Shown here in pieces: positions 52,729 to 59,857 of a stretch of 64,000 nt of DNA. A model generated the notes under the pieces. That model ran no database searches. It saw only the letters and a program-made list of their open reading frames with translations, and was not told the origin of the DNA. The DNA is from Salinibacillus aidingensis (GTDB taxonomy: Bacteria > Bacillota > Bacilli > Bacillales > Alkalibacillaceae), in the NCBI RefSeq assembly GCF_039522525.1, contig NZ_BAAADO010000001.1:186001-250000 (forward strand), written 5' to 3'. How positions within the stretch are numbered: the stretch's first letter is position 1; each line of letters begins with the position of its first letter. A program made the translations under genes and the position numbers.

Positions 52729-53613
52729 TCATGCTAAAGACCAGGTTAATTGCTTCGCCTGATTAAAACGGGTTTGGACGTCCTGCCAGTTTACAACCTT
52801 CCACCAGTTGTCTACATATTTCCCTTTATCCGTTTGGTACTGTAAATAATATGCATGCTCCCACACGTCTAATACGAGCAGCGGGATAACGTCCCAAAGG
52901 GCATACATATTGTGTTTTTCGATTGTCTGAATTGCAGCGCGACCAGAACGCAGCTCCCACACAAGCATGGCCCAACCTGTCCCCTGTACAGACTTTGCTG
53001 CATGGGTAAGAAGCTGTTTAAACCGTTTAAAGCTGCCAAAAACCTGATTGAGATGTGCAGCAAGCTCCCCTGTTGGCTTCCCGCCACCTTCAGGAGACAT
53101 GTTATTCCAAAAAATGGTGTGAAGGAAGTGTCCGCTTCCATTGAACGACTGCTCTCTCATCCAATGCCTTAGCATTTGGCTATTTTGGGATTCACTCCAT
53201 TTGTCGATCATTTGCTCCGCCTTATTTAAACCTTCTACATAACTCTTGTGGTGGACATCATGATGGAGCCGCATAATTTCTTCGGAGATTACCGGTTCAA
53301 GTGCATCATAATCATAAGGAAGAGGTGGAAGTCTATGTTCTCCTATCGGCACACGATTCGCATTTGGCTGCTCTCCTCGTACTGTTACGATGTCTTCCAC
53401 CATTTCCTCACCACTCCTCTGAATGTGTTCCAGATCTTCCTGTGTCACAGACTGATGGTTTATTAAATACGTTTGTATATTGTTCCGCCAGTTTTTCATC
53501 CTGTTCTGTACAAATGATAGATCCACGTTTTTTCGATTATTTAATACTTTTTCTTCTACCTCATCTGCCCAATTTAACAAAGCATATAAATATTGTCTGG
53601 TTTGTGCATTCAT
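52729..53613 (-). CDS. sodF: Fe/Mn superoxide dismutase with N-terminal extension
   Basis: The C-terminal 200 residues form an Fe/Mn superoxide dismutase. The metal ligands are visible: histidine in MRLHHDVHHKSYV, histidine in GHFLHTIFW and the DVWEHAY aspartate and histidine. A helical extension of about 95 residues precedes it, as in B. subtilis SodF. The start at 53613 has GAGGTG six bases upstream; a GTG three codons earlier is also in frame. No signal peptide is visible. It lies between dacB and the scpAB side, where B. subtilis has no sod gene. Metal preference (Fe or Mn) is not certain. Confidence 0.9.
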   Translation of the reverse strand: MNAQTRQYLYALLNWADEVEEKVLNNRKNVDLSFVQNRMKNWRNNIQTYLINHQSVTQEDLEHIQRSGEEMVEDIVTVRGEQPNANRVPIGEHRLPPLPYDYDALEPVISEEIMRLHHDVHHKSYVEGLNKAEQMIDKWSESQNSQMLRHWMREQSFNGSGHFLHTIFWNNMSPEGGGKPTGELAAHLNQVFGSFKRFKQLLTHAAKSVQGTGWAMLVWELRSGRAAIQTIEKHNMYALWDVIPLLVLDVWEHAYYLQYQTDKGKYVDNWWKVVNWQDVQTRFNQAKQLTWSLA

Positions 53614-53656
53614 CTTCATCACCTCGACATCATCATATGCCCAGGTCTTCCAAATG

Positions 53657-53688
53657 TGAAAAAGCTTCCCCGATTATGAGGAAGCTTT
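53657..53688 (-). terminator. Rho-independent terminator after the 53.7-kb gene
   Basis: A 9-bp stem (53661-53669 and 53680-53688) with a 10-base loop and a TTTTTC tail on the minus strand, 18 bases after the gene's stop. Confidence 0.8.
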
Positions 53689-53706
53689 AGTCACGGTCTA
53701 TGAAGT

Positions 53707-54084
53707 TTAAGGGGTGTATTCCAGCAGTTCCTTTATGACGTTTTCGACAGTATCCCATTGAACCTGCTCAAACAGAGAGGCAAACTGATCCCAGTCAGGA
53801 ACATACAATCTTCTTTGCTGCTTGTATTCCGGATTTGTTAAAAGTAAGGCTAACGCTGCCACTTCTTTAAAATCGTAATTGTACGGATCTGATGAAATCA
53901 CAGGTTCCTTTTCGAAAGGTGTAACCGTTGAAAAATTCCGATTAAAATATTCAGGGTACACAAGCTGAAATACCTGTTCAAAACTGCCCTCGTAATAAAT
54001 AACCTGCGAACGAATAAATCCATCCTCGGGTGAAGCCGGAACACTTTTTTCCAACTGACGGCCAGTAAAATTTTTTATCTCCAA
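53707..54084 (-). CDS. Hypothetical protein in the ypuI position
   Basis: I do not recognise this 125-residue soluble protein. It lies between scpB and sodF, where B. subtilis has ypuI (about 180 residues), but its sequence does not resemble what I know of YpuI. The reading frame opens with an ATG at 54099 without a ribosome binding site, while a TTG at 54084 has GGGAGG six bases upstream, so the TTG is preferred. It is acidic and aromatic-rich (YYEGSFEQVFQLVYPEYF), with a helix-rich C-terminus. There is no signal peptide. A terminator follows. Confidence 0.7.
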   Translation of the reverse strand: MEIKNFTGRQLEKSVPASPEDGFIRSQVIYYEGSFEQVFQLVYPEYFNRNFSTVTPFEKEPVISSDPYNYDFKEVAALALLLTNPEYKQQRRLYVPDWDQFASLFEQVQWDTVENVIKELLEYTP

Positions 54085-54160
54085 CCCCCATCCTCCCATA
54101 TATCGTATTTATTTATATCGTATCATATTTAATTTGAAAAGTCAGACAATTATCCACTCT

Positions 54161-54745
54161 TTAGAAGTCTGTATCTTCTTTAAATCTTTCAAAGAATAAA
54201 TCAGCTTCCATTTCCATATTTTCATCTATTAAATCCTCAGGTAATGGCGGTAACTCTTCCAATGAGGTTAAACCAAAGAAGGAAAGAAACTGGGTCGTCG
54301 TCACAAATAAAACGGGCCGTCCACTCGTTTCCTTTCTCCCGGCCTCTTCAATAAGTTGACGTGATATCAATGTCTGAACAGGACCATCACTGTTTACCCC
54401 TCTAATTTCTTCAATTTCCGTTCGTGTAATCGGCTGGTTATAGGCAATAATAGCCAGCGTTTCCAAAGCAGCCTGGGAGAGGCGGGATGATGAAGGGGTT
54501 TCAACGAGCTTTTCAAAATAATGCGCATGCTCCGGTTTTGTCGTTAAATGAAAAAAATCAGCAGATTGCATAATCGTAATTCCCCGTTGTTCATGCTCAT
54601 AATCATACTTTAGTTCGTCCACAATGACGTCTACTGCTGTCTGGTCTACTTCAAGAACCTTTGCCAGCTGCTTTTTACTAAGCCCCTCTTCACCTGAAGC
54701 AAATAATAATCCTTCTGTTGCTGCTTTTAACTTCTGTAATTCCAT
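54161..54745 (-). CDS. scpB: Segregation and condensation protein B
   Basis: ScpB is a winged-helix partner of the SMC condensin complex that compacts the chromosome. The 194-residue protein shows the two winged-helix halves, with EGLLFASGEEGLSKKQLAKVL at the start and IIAYNQPITRTEIEEIRGV near residue 95. The tail is acidic (ENMEMEADLFFERF). AACGGAGG precedes the ATG. It follows scpA by 13 bases. Confidence 0.96.
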   Translation of the reverse strand: MELQKLKAATEGLLFASGEEGLSKKQLAKVLEVDQTAVDVIVDELKYDYEHEQRGITIMQSADFFHLTTKPEHAHYFEKLVETPSSSRLSQAALETLAIIAYNQPITRTEIEEIRGVNSDGPVQTLISRQLIEEAGRKETSGRPVLFVTTTQFLSFFGLTSLEELPPLPEDLIDENMEMEADLFFERFKEDTDF

Positions 54746-54758
54746 TGTGATCCTCCGT

Positions 54759-55523
54759 TTAATCCGTTAATTGATCTTCTGCATCCTGATAAATGATAAT
54801 ATCGGAAAAATTTGTTTCCTGTTCACAAATAATCATTCTACTTTTCATTAATTCGAGTAATGCAATAAATGATACAACAATATGGGAACGAACAGGTGAG
54901 GGAAATAATTCATCAAAGAATATTTTCCGATTTGCCTGTTGGATATAATTCAGCATTTGGTCCATTCGTTCCTGAATCGGAATATCCTGCCTCTCAACTG
55001 TTGTTTCCAGGGGTTCGTTCCATTTCTTTCTTTGGAACAGCTTCTGTAATGCACCAATCATGTCAAAAATGGTCACTTCTCCATGATTTTCAACGGGTTT
55101 ATTTTCATTTTTATAAACGTCCAGATTAACAGGCGGTCGTGTGTAAATCTGATTCGTTTCCAATTCTCTGTCCTTAAGGTTTTGGGCTGCTTCCTTATAT
55201 TTGCGGTATTCAATCAATCGCCTCATAAGGTCCTCTCTCGGATCCTCTTCTTCATACTCATCCTCTTCCAATTCCAGTTCCTGGTTGGGGATAAGCATCT
55301 TACTCTTGATTTCAATTAACGTTGCAGCCATCACCAGATACTCACTGGCTATATTCAGTTCCAGCTGTTGCATCGTATGGATGTAGCTCATATATTGTTC
55401 TGTAATTTGAGCAACCGGAATATCATATATATCAATTTCGTAGCGATTAATCAAGTGTAATAATAAATCCAGCGGTCCTTCAAATGTGTCTAATTTAACA
55501 AGATATTCTTCGCCCATCTTCAT
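54759..55523 (-). CDS. scpA: Segregation and condensation protein A
   Basis: ScpA is the kleisin that bridges the SMC heads. The 254-residue protein has the N-terminal kleisin motif VKLDTFEGPLDLLLHLINRYEIDIYDIPV near residue 9-37 (given here by short landmarks FEGPLDLLLHL), an acidic middle (ELEEDEYEEED) and a C-terminal winged helix. AAGGAA precedes the ATG. scpA and scpB form a pair, and the two plus-strand genes begin at the other side of a divergent gap. Confidence 0.96.
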   Translation of the reverse strand: MKMGEEYLVKLDTFEGPLDLLLHLINRYEIDIYDIPVAQITEQYMSYIHTMQQLELNIASEYLVMAATLIEIKSKMLIPNQELELEEDEYEEEDPREDLMRRLIEYRKYKEAAQNLKDRELETNQIYTRPPVNLDVYKNENKPVENHGEVTIFDMIGALQKLFQRKKWNEPLETTVERQDIPIQERMDQMLNYIQQANRKIFFDELFPSPVRSHIVVSFIALLELMKSRMIICEQETNFSDIIIYQDAEDQLTD

Positions 55524-55681
55524 CAGAATTCCTTCCCTGAAAAAATTAATTCAATTCTTTACATCCGCCTATACAACATTAAATAAATGTACATAAGGTA
55601 TTAACGTAAGAAACATGGTAAAAGGTAATGAGTTATCGATATTTCCTTTTATCATTGTAATCTAAAAAAGGAGGATTTACT

Positions 55682-55780
55682 ATGGGTTCATATGGTTATG
55701 GCGGCGGTTTCGCGTTAATCGTAGTATTGTTCATTCTGTTAATTATTGTCGGTGCAAGCTGGGGTTATGGAGGATATTAA
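55682..55780 (+). CDS. YjcZ-family small sporulation protein
   Basis: A 32-residue gene found by hand: MGSYGYGGGF, a hydrophobic core ALIVVLFILLIIVG, and ASWGYGGY at the end. This pattern, glycine/tyrosine at both ends of one membrane helix, is that of the YjcZ/YtjZ-type small proteins annotated in Bacillaceae as sporulation related. AAAGGAGG precedes the ATG by seven bases, and a clean terminator follows. B. subtilis lacks this gene between scpA and ypuF. Function unknown. Confidence 0.88.
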   Translation: MGSYGYGGGFALIVVLFILLIIVGASWGYGGY

Positions 55781-55796
55781 TTAATCCCCAAAACCT

Positions 55797-55835
55797 GCGC
55801 TAAGCTTATCAAGGCTTAGCGCTTGGTTTTTTTTA
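55797..55835 (+). terminator. Rho-independent terminator of the YjcZ-type gene
   Basis: A perfect 9-bp stem (55797-55805 and 55814-55822) with an 8-base loop, followed by a run of T. Confidence 0.92.
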
Positions 55836-55930
55836 TATCCAGGAATATGTTTATTCCGTTTCTCATGATAAACTGAAAAAAATGGATTATTTAATTAGTT
55901 ACCGTCACTATAATTAAAGGAGTTGCTGGT

Positions 55931-56401
55931 ATGTATGATGATGCATATGTTACGTATCTGGCTCACTTTTTAGGAACCAGGGACTATTTCGAATGTCATG
56001 AGATATTGGAGGAAAGGTGGAAAAAGGAGACACCCTTGGACCGAAATTCTATTTGGGTTGCTTTTATCCAGTTGGCAGTTTCATTATACCATCAGCGGAG
56101 AGGGAATCATGTGGGAGCCTTACGCCTGATAAAAAAGGCAAAGCAAAAATTTCATCTTCATCATACGTTAATCGAAAACTTTGGACTATCCAAATCCGAA
56201 ATGTTGAAAACCCTTGATACGCTTGAATCAAACATGCAGCAGAAGAAAGCCTATCAGAGTTTTTCATTACCCATTCAGGATAGGTGCCTTACTGAACAGG
56301 TCAGGCAAAAATGTTTCAAATGGAATTGCGCGTTTAATTCTAAAAGCGATTTAACCAATCATTATGTTGTACATAAGCACATTTTGCGGCACGACACTTA
56401 A
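55931..56401 (+). CDS. ypuF: YpuF-like DUF309 protein
   Basis: A 156-residue member of DUF309. The diagnostic motif FECHEILEERWK is near residue 20, and a second helix contains QLAVSLYHQRRGNHVGALRLIKKA. The motif is reminiscent of metal or small-molecule binding, but no activity is established. AAAGGAG precedes the ATG. The C-terminus has histidine-rich sequence (NHYVVHKHILRHD). It is convergent with ribT, with two bases between stop codons. B. subtilis ypuF is at this place. Confidence 0.9.
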   Translation: MYDDAYVTYLAHFLGTRDYFECHEILEERWKKETPLDRNSIWVAFIQLAVSLYHQRRGNHVGALRLIKKAKQKFHLHHTLIENFGLSKSEMLKTLDTLESNMQQKKAYQSFSLPIQDRCLTEQVRQKCFKWNCAFNSKSDLTNHYVVHKHILRHDT

Positions 56402-56403
56402 AC

Positions 56404-56775
56404 CTAGATGGACTGATCTCTCTGAATCACATCTTCACACTTTTTTACAAAGGATTCCGTACGATCATCCGCACAAACGATATAACGGTTCTCATATTGT
56501 GTGCGTACTGCATCAATCATCTTCTTTCCAATCCCCTGATGACGGTGGGATGGATTTACAGAGATATGCTGAATAACTGCCTTTTCTTCATTTTCAATTC
56601 GAATTCCAACAGCTCCCAGCAAGTCTTCTTCCTTCCATAGATATAAATGCCAATTTTCATTTGACTCATATTCCTTAATTGTCTGCTGCAGTTTCTTAAC
56701 ATCCTTTTCTTCCGGCATAAATGATAGTAAACCCATGGCTATTTTTTCAAATGTTTTTTTGTAACGTATTAACAT
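56404..56775 (-). CDS. ribT: RibT-like GNAT acetyltransferase
   Basis: A 123-residue GNAT-family protein with the acetyl-CoA motif ISVNPSHRHQGIGKKMI near residue 70. Its N-terminus and size match RibT, the last gene of the B. subtilis rib operon, whose exact role in flavin metabolism is not fixed. GAGGG lies six bases before the ATG. Here no other rib gene and no FMN riboswitch precedes it: the upstream 380 bases hold only a doubtful open frame and a small membrane protein gene. Its expression must therefore differ from B. subtilis. Confidence 0.88.
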   Translation of the reverse strand: MLIRYKKTFEKIAMGLLSFMPEEKDVKKLQQTIKEYESNENWHLYLWKEEDLLGAVGIRIENEEKAVIQHISVNPSHRHQGIGKKMIDAVRTQYENRYIVCADDRTESFVKKCEDVIQRDQSI

Positions 56776-56991
56776 AATAATCCCTCATTATTCGAAAGTC
56801 ACTCTGATTTATACCCTTCAAACGCAAAACGTCTATGATTGAACTATACCTGTATGTTTGCATATAAAATTTGTATATAAATACATCTTTTCCAATTCTT
56901 TCTAATATTAATCCTTTATTTTCCATCCAAAGCCACTTGACCATAATGTTCTATAAATTTTATCCTTTTCCTTCTAAAATAGTGTATTTAT

Positions 56992-57078
56992 CTAAACAAT
57001 ATAATACCAGTAAATAAATCCCCAAATAAGACCAAATCCTGCTAACAATAAAAATAATCGTCTATTTTTCTTTCGCAT
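56992..57078 (-). CDS. Tiny single-helix membrane protein
   Basis: A 28-residue gene found by hand, with a basic start MRKKNRRL and a hydrophobic helix of about 19 residues ending in YWYYIV. GGAGG lies ten bases before the ATG, which is the best evidence that it is translated. It lies between ribT and the M50-like protease gene in a 387-base gap. I do not recognise a family, and the call remains tentative. Confidence 0.45.
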   Translation of the reverse strand: MRKKNRRLFLLLAGFGLIWGFIYWYYIV

Positions 57079-57162
57079 TATCGTAAATCCTCCAAAAGGA
57101 TATCATTTCTCTATTATTATAATTCCTTTTATTGTTCATGCAAATGGTATTCATTCACTAAT

Positions 57163-57615
57163 TTAATCTCTTGTCCTCAAACTTTTTATAAAAACCTCAA
57201 CACAAACATAACCATCTGATTTTTTCCTCCCATGCCGAAAAGGAATTAAGTTTAGGATGGCAAGCCATAAATTAAACCAAATGGCTAATTGAATGACCGT
57301 ATTTTCATAGGACATAAAAGATATGCCCCAGGCCACAACTCCATTCATAATGGGGCCGGCTATTGATATTAACACCTTTTCCCAGGCTTTGAAGTCATTT
57401 TCTTTTTCACTTAGGGACTGACCTCCCATAAATAACAGGGTGTGCAGATGAAGATGAATCCTCCCCACTCTTAAGGCTGCTCTTTCCCTGCCTGACCCAA
57501 TAAAAAAATGGACGAGATCCGCCTTAAGAATATAGGCCATACCTGCATGGCCAAATTCGTGAAAAAGAATAGTAAGAGGAGCGATTAAAAGGAAAAAGAT
57601 TAGTAAACTAATCAT
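57163..57615 (-). CDS. M50-type site-2 protease-like membrane protein
   Basis: A 150-residue membrane protein with the zinc motif HEFGH near residue 19-23 in the first helix. A later segment, NLIPFRHGRKKSDGY near 122-136, matches the NxxPxxxxDG motif that supplies the third zinc ligand in site-2 proteases. It lacks PDZ and CBS domains and is shorter than usual. Substrate unknown. AAGGAGA precedes the ATG. It lies between ppiB and the 28-residue gene. Confidence 0.8.
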   Translation of the reverse strand: MISLLIFFLLIAPLTILFHEFGHAGMAYILKADLVHFFIGSGRERAALRVGRIHLHLHTLLFMGGQSLSEKENDFKAWEKVLISIAGPIMNGVVAWGISFMSYENTVIQLAIWFNLWLAILNLIPFRHGRKKSDGYVCVEVFIKSLRTRD

Positions 57616-57777
57616 AGAAATCTCCTTAACGTCGGCAAATACAAACAGAATGCAGCTGGGGCCAAAGTGTTTTCATCAAAGAAAAATCCGGGTTGAGAAG
57701 GGGGCGTATACCCCCTCATCTGGAAACATCCTTTTCATTAGCAGTAATTTTGTCAGATCCCAGCCACATTTTATGAT

Positions 57778-58212
57778 TTATCCGTTGATCTTAACTTCCT
57801 TCATAACATCTCCATTTTTCATGGCTTTCGCTGTTTCAAGACCGGAAGTCACTTGTCCAAACACTGTATGCACGCCATTTAAATGAGGCTGCTCTTCATG
57901 TACGATAAAAAATTGACAGGAGCCTGTATCCTTACCAGCATGAGCCATTGATAAGCTGCCAGGAACATGTTTATGAGGATTACCCTCTGTCTCACATTTG
58001 ATGGTATATCCTGCATTACCAGTTCCATCTCCCCTTGGGCAGCCGCCCTGACTCACAAAACCCGGGATGACCCGATGGAATGTAAGACCATTATAAAAAC
58101 CGTCATTAGCCAGTTTTTCAAAGTTGGTAACGGTGCCAGGAGCTTCATCCGGATATAATTCAAACTCAATTTTATCTCCATTTTCCATTAAAATATAGCC
58201 TTGTTTCGTCAA
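57778..58212 (-). CDS. ppiB: Cyclophilin-type peptidyl-prolyl isomerase
   Basis: This 144-residue cytoplasmic cyclophilin accelerates proline isomerisation in protein folding. Family motifs are NFEKLANDGFYNGLTFHRVIPGF near residue 30-50 (short landmarks FHRVIPGF and GGCPRGDGTG) and GSCQFFIVHEEQPHLNGVHTVFG. The start is a TTG at 58212, with AAAAGGAGA upstream; the frame opens 19 codons earlier without support. It follows lysA after the repeat. B. subtilis ppiB lies in the same area. Confidence 0.95.
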   Translation of the reverse strand: MTKQGYILMENGDKIEFELYPDEAPGTVTNFEKLANDGFYNGLTFHRVIPGFVSQGGCPRGDGTGNAGYTIKCETEGNPHKHVPGSLSMAHAGKDTGSCQFFIVHEEQPHLNGVHTVFGQVTSGLETAKAMKNGDVMKEVKING

Positions 58213-58313
58213 AAAATCATCTCCTTTTATATCAATCGTACTTATCATATCACAAAAGAAATCATCCATCAGTGAATTTGTTATGACTACAGGAACCTAT
58301 CTCTTTGTTATTG

Positions 58314-58456
58314 CCGGTCGCCTTCGCTTTTCTTTGTCCAGCTACGGCTCCCAGGTCCAAGCGGTCATAAGCATAAGCTCCTACGTGGCGGAAAAGCATG
58401 CCACTCCGGATCTTCTGCTTATGCCGTCGGACCTAACCGGTCGCCTTCGCTTTTCT
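58314..58456. repeat. Structured intergenic repeat element
   Basis: Two identical 20-bp copies at 58314-58333 and 58437-58456 flank a 103-bp core. The core contains nested inverted repeats: 58354-58358 with 58429-58433, 58366-58373 with 58416-58423, and 58385-58389 with 58400-58404. The RNA from either strand could form a long branched hairpin. The sequence type (ends CGCCTTCGCTTTTCT, core beginning TGTCCAGCT) resembles a family of noncoding repeats I know from many Bacillaceae genomes. Its right end overlaps the lysA stop codon by two bases. A lone related terminus is at 3287-3306. Confidence 0.8.
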
Positions 58457-59744
58457 ATTCATAAGACAGGTCGTTCTGGGTTAGGGATTGGTAGGATTCT
58501 CTTTTGACGACGAGCTGGCTTTGTCCATTTTCAACGAATACAACAGCTGGCTTCGGAAAGCGGTTATAGTTGTTTGACATGGAGTAACCATATGCTCCAG
58601 TTGAAAATATAGCTAGAATGTCACCTGCCTCTATTGAATCAGGCACCTTTTCATCCCAGATTAGCATGTCACCTGTTTCACAGCATTTTCCTGCAACGGA
58701 GACGGTCTTTGTGGGTGCTTCATGGAGTTTATTTGCAACGACAGCTTGATATTTGGCGTTATATAATGCAGGCCGGATGTTGTCTGTCATCCCCCCATTC
58801 ACCGAAACATAGGTCCGTACTCCAGGGATTTCCTTAATAGATACAACGGAATAGAGGGTTATCCCTGCGTCACCAACAATCGCACGACCAGGCTCAATCC
58901 AGATTTCCGGAACAGGAAGCCCAAAATGTCCTGCCTGTTTTTTCACTTCCTGGACCAGCACTTCTGCATATTGAGCCAGCGGTTTCGGCTCATCCTCCTC
59001 AGTATATTTAATACCAAAGCCACCGCCTAAGTTTAAAACTTCAGGGATATAATGATGAGTTTGATACCAATGATTCATAGTCTGATAGAGTTTTTGGACA
59101 GCCATAACAAAACCGGTCGTTTCAAAAATCTGCGAACCGATGTGACAGTGAAGTCCCATCACATTTATATTTTCATTGGGAAGAAGCTGTAACAGCGCTT
59201 GTTCAGCCTGCCCATTCGATAAATCAAAGCCGAATTTGGAATCTTCCTGTCCTGTAAGAATATAATCATGCGTATGAGCCTCAATTCCAGGTGTGACTCT
59301 TAATAGAACATTGACGGCCTGTTGATATTCATTTACCAAATTTTCCAATAGACTGATTTCATAAAAATTATCTACAACAATACATCCGATTTTATGTTTA
59401 AGCGCCATGTCCAGTTCTTCTGCACTTTTATTATTTCCATGCAGATGGATTCTTTCCACTGGAAAATCTGCCTGCAGAGCTGTATACAGTTCACCTTGTG
59501 AAACAACATCCAGGCTTAACCCCTCCTGCTTTGCAACCTGAAGCATCGCAACAGAGGAAAAAGCCTTACTGGCATACGCCACCTGAAAGGGTACCTCAAG
59601 TTGCTTAAATGTATCCACAAATGCTTTAGCATTTTCTCTGATTTTATGAACATCATAAACATAAAGTGGTGTCCCATATGTCTGTGCAAGCTCCAGCATA
59701 TCCATTCCGCCAAAATGTAAATGATTAGATTTATTAGTAGACAT
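58455..59744 (-). CDS. lysA: Diaminopimelate decarboxylase
   Basis: LysA makes lysine from meso-diaminopimelate, a PLP-dependent class III decarboxylase. The PLP lysine is in QVAYASKAFSS near residue 60, and GGGFGIKY near 240, EPGRAIVG near 285 and CCETGD near 340 are family landmarks. The start ATG at 59744 has AGGGGTG upstream; a GTG three codons earlier is possible. The C-terminus ends in LSYE, with the stop codon overlapping the repeat element. It follows the spoVA operon as in B. subtilis. In the mother cell, LysA activity affects the DAP-to-lysine balance for cortex synthesis. Confidence 0.96.
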   Translation of the reverse strand: MSTNKSNHLHFGGMDMLELAQTYGTPLYVYDVHKIRENAKAFVDTFKQLEVPFQVAYASKAFSSVAMLQVAKQEGLSLDVVSQGELYTALQADFPVERIHLHGNNKSAEELDMALKHKIGCIVVDNFYEISLLENLVNEYQQAVNVLLRVTPGIEAHTHDYILTGQEDSKFGFDLSNGQAEQALLQLLPNENINVMGLHCHIGSQIFETTGFVMAVQKLYQTMNHWYQTHHYIPEVLNLGGGFGIKYTEEDEPKPLAQYAEVLVQEVKKQAGHFGLPVPEIWIEPGRAIVGDAGITLYSVVSIKEIPGVRTYVSVNGGMTDNIRPALYNAKYQAVVANKLHEAPTKTVSVAGKCCETGDMLIWDEKVPDSIEAGDILAIFSTGAYGYSMSNNYNRFPKPAVVFVENGQSQLVVKRESYQSLTQNDLSYE

Positions 59745-59764
59745 CACATTCACCCCTGTAAATT

Positions 59765-59847
59765 AAAAAAGAAGGAGACAGTGCCACTGCCTCCCAAGAT
59801 AATAGTACCGATAAAGTATAGAAATACTTTATCATATCCTTCTTTTT
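59765..59847 (-). terminator. Branched terminator-like structure after spoVAF
   Basis: Outer arms at 59766-59776 and 59837-59847 (11 bp) enclose two further hairpins, a perfect 10-bp stem (59810-59819 with 59824-59833) and an imperfect stem (59774-59783 with 59785-59794). The minus-strand end is TTCTTTTTT. It sits between spoVAF and lysA. Confidence 0.65.
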
Positions 59848-59857
59848 GTTTCAATAT

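Noticed and set aside
52442..52732. A 96-codon minus-strand frame over the dacB start and upstream gap
   Set aside because: It overlaps the dacB signal peptide region and its promoter, lacks a ribosome binding site and is cysteine-rich in a shadow-frame manner.
55931..56401. Horizontal transfer of the accessory genes
   Set aside because: Base composition and codon style of ypuF, the M50-like gene and the amidohydrolase-like gene look like their neighbours by eye; no flanking repeats or integrase.
56747..56944. A 65-codon minus-strand frame overlapping the ribT start
   Set aside because: It has no ribosome binding site, no recognisable family, and overlaps ribT, whose own ribosome binding site lies inside it.
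57680..57720. G/C-rich hairpin between ppiB and the M50-like gene
   Set aside because: The stem of G and C runs lacks a T-rich tail on the minus strand; could be a terminator but support is too thin.
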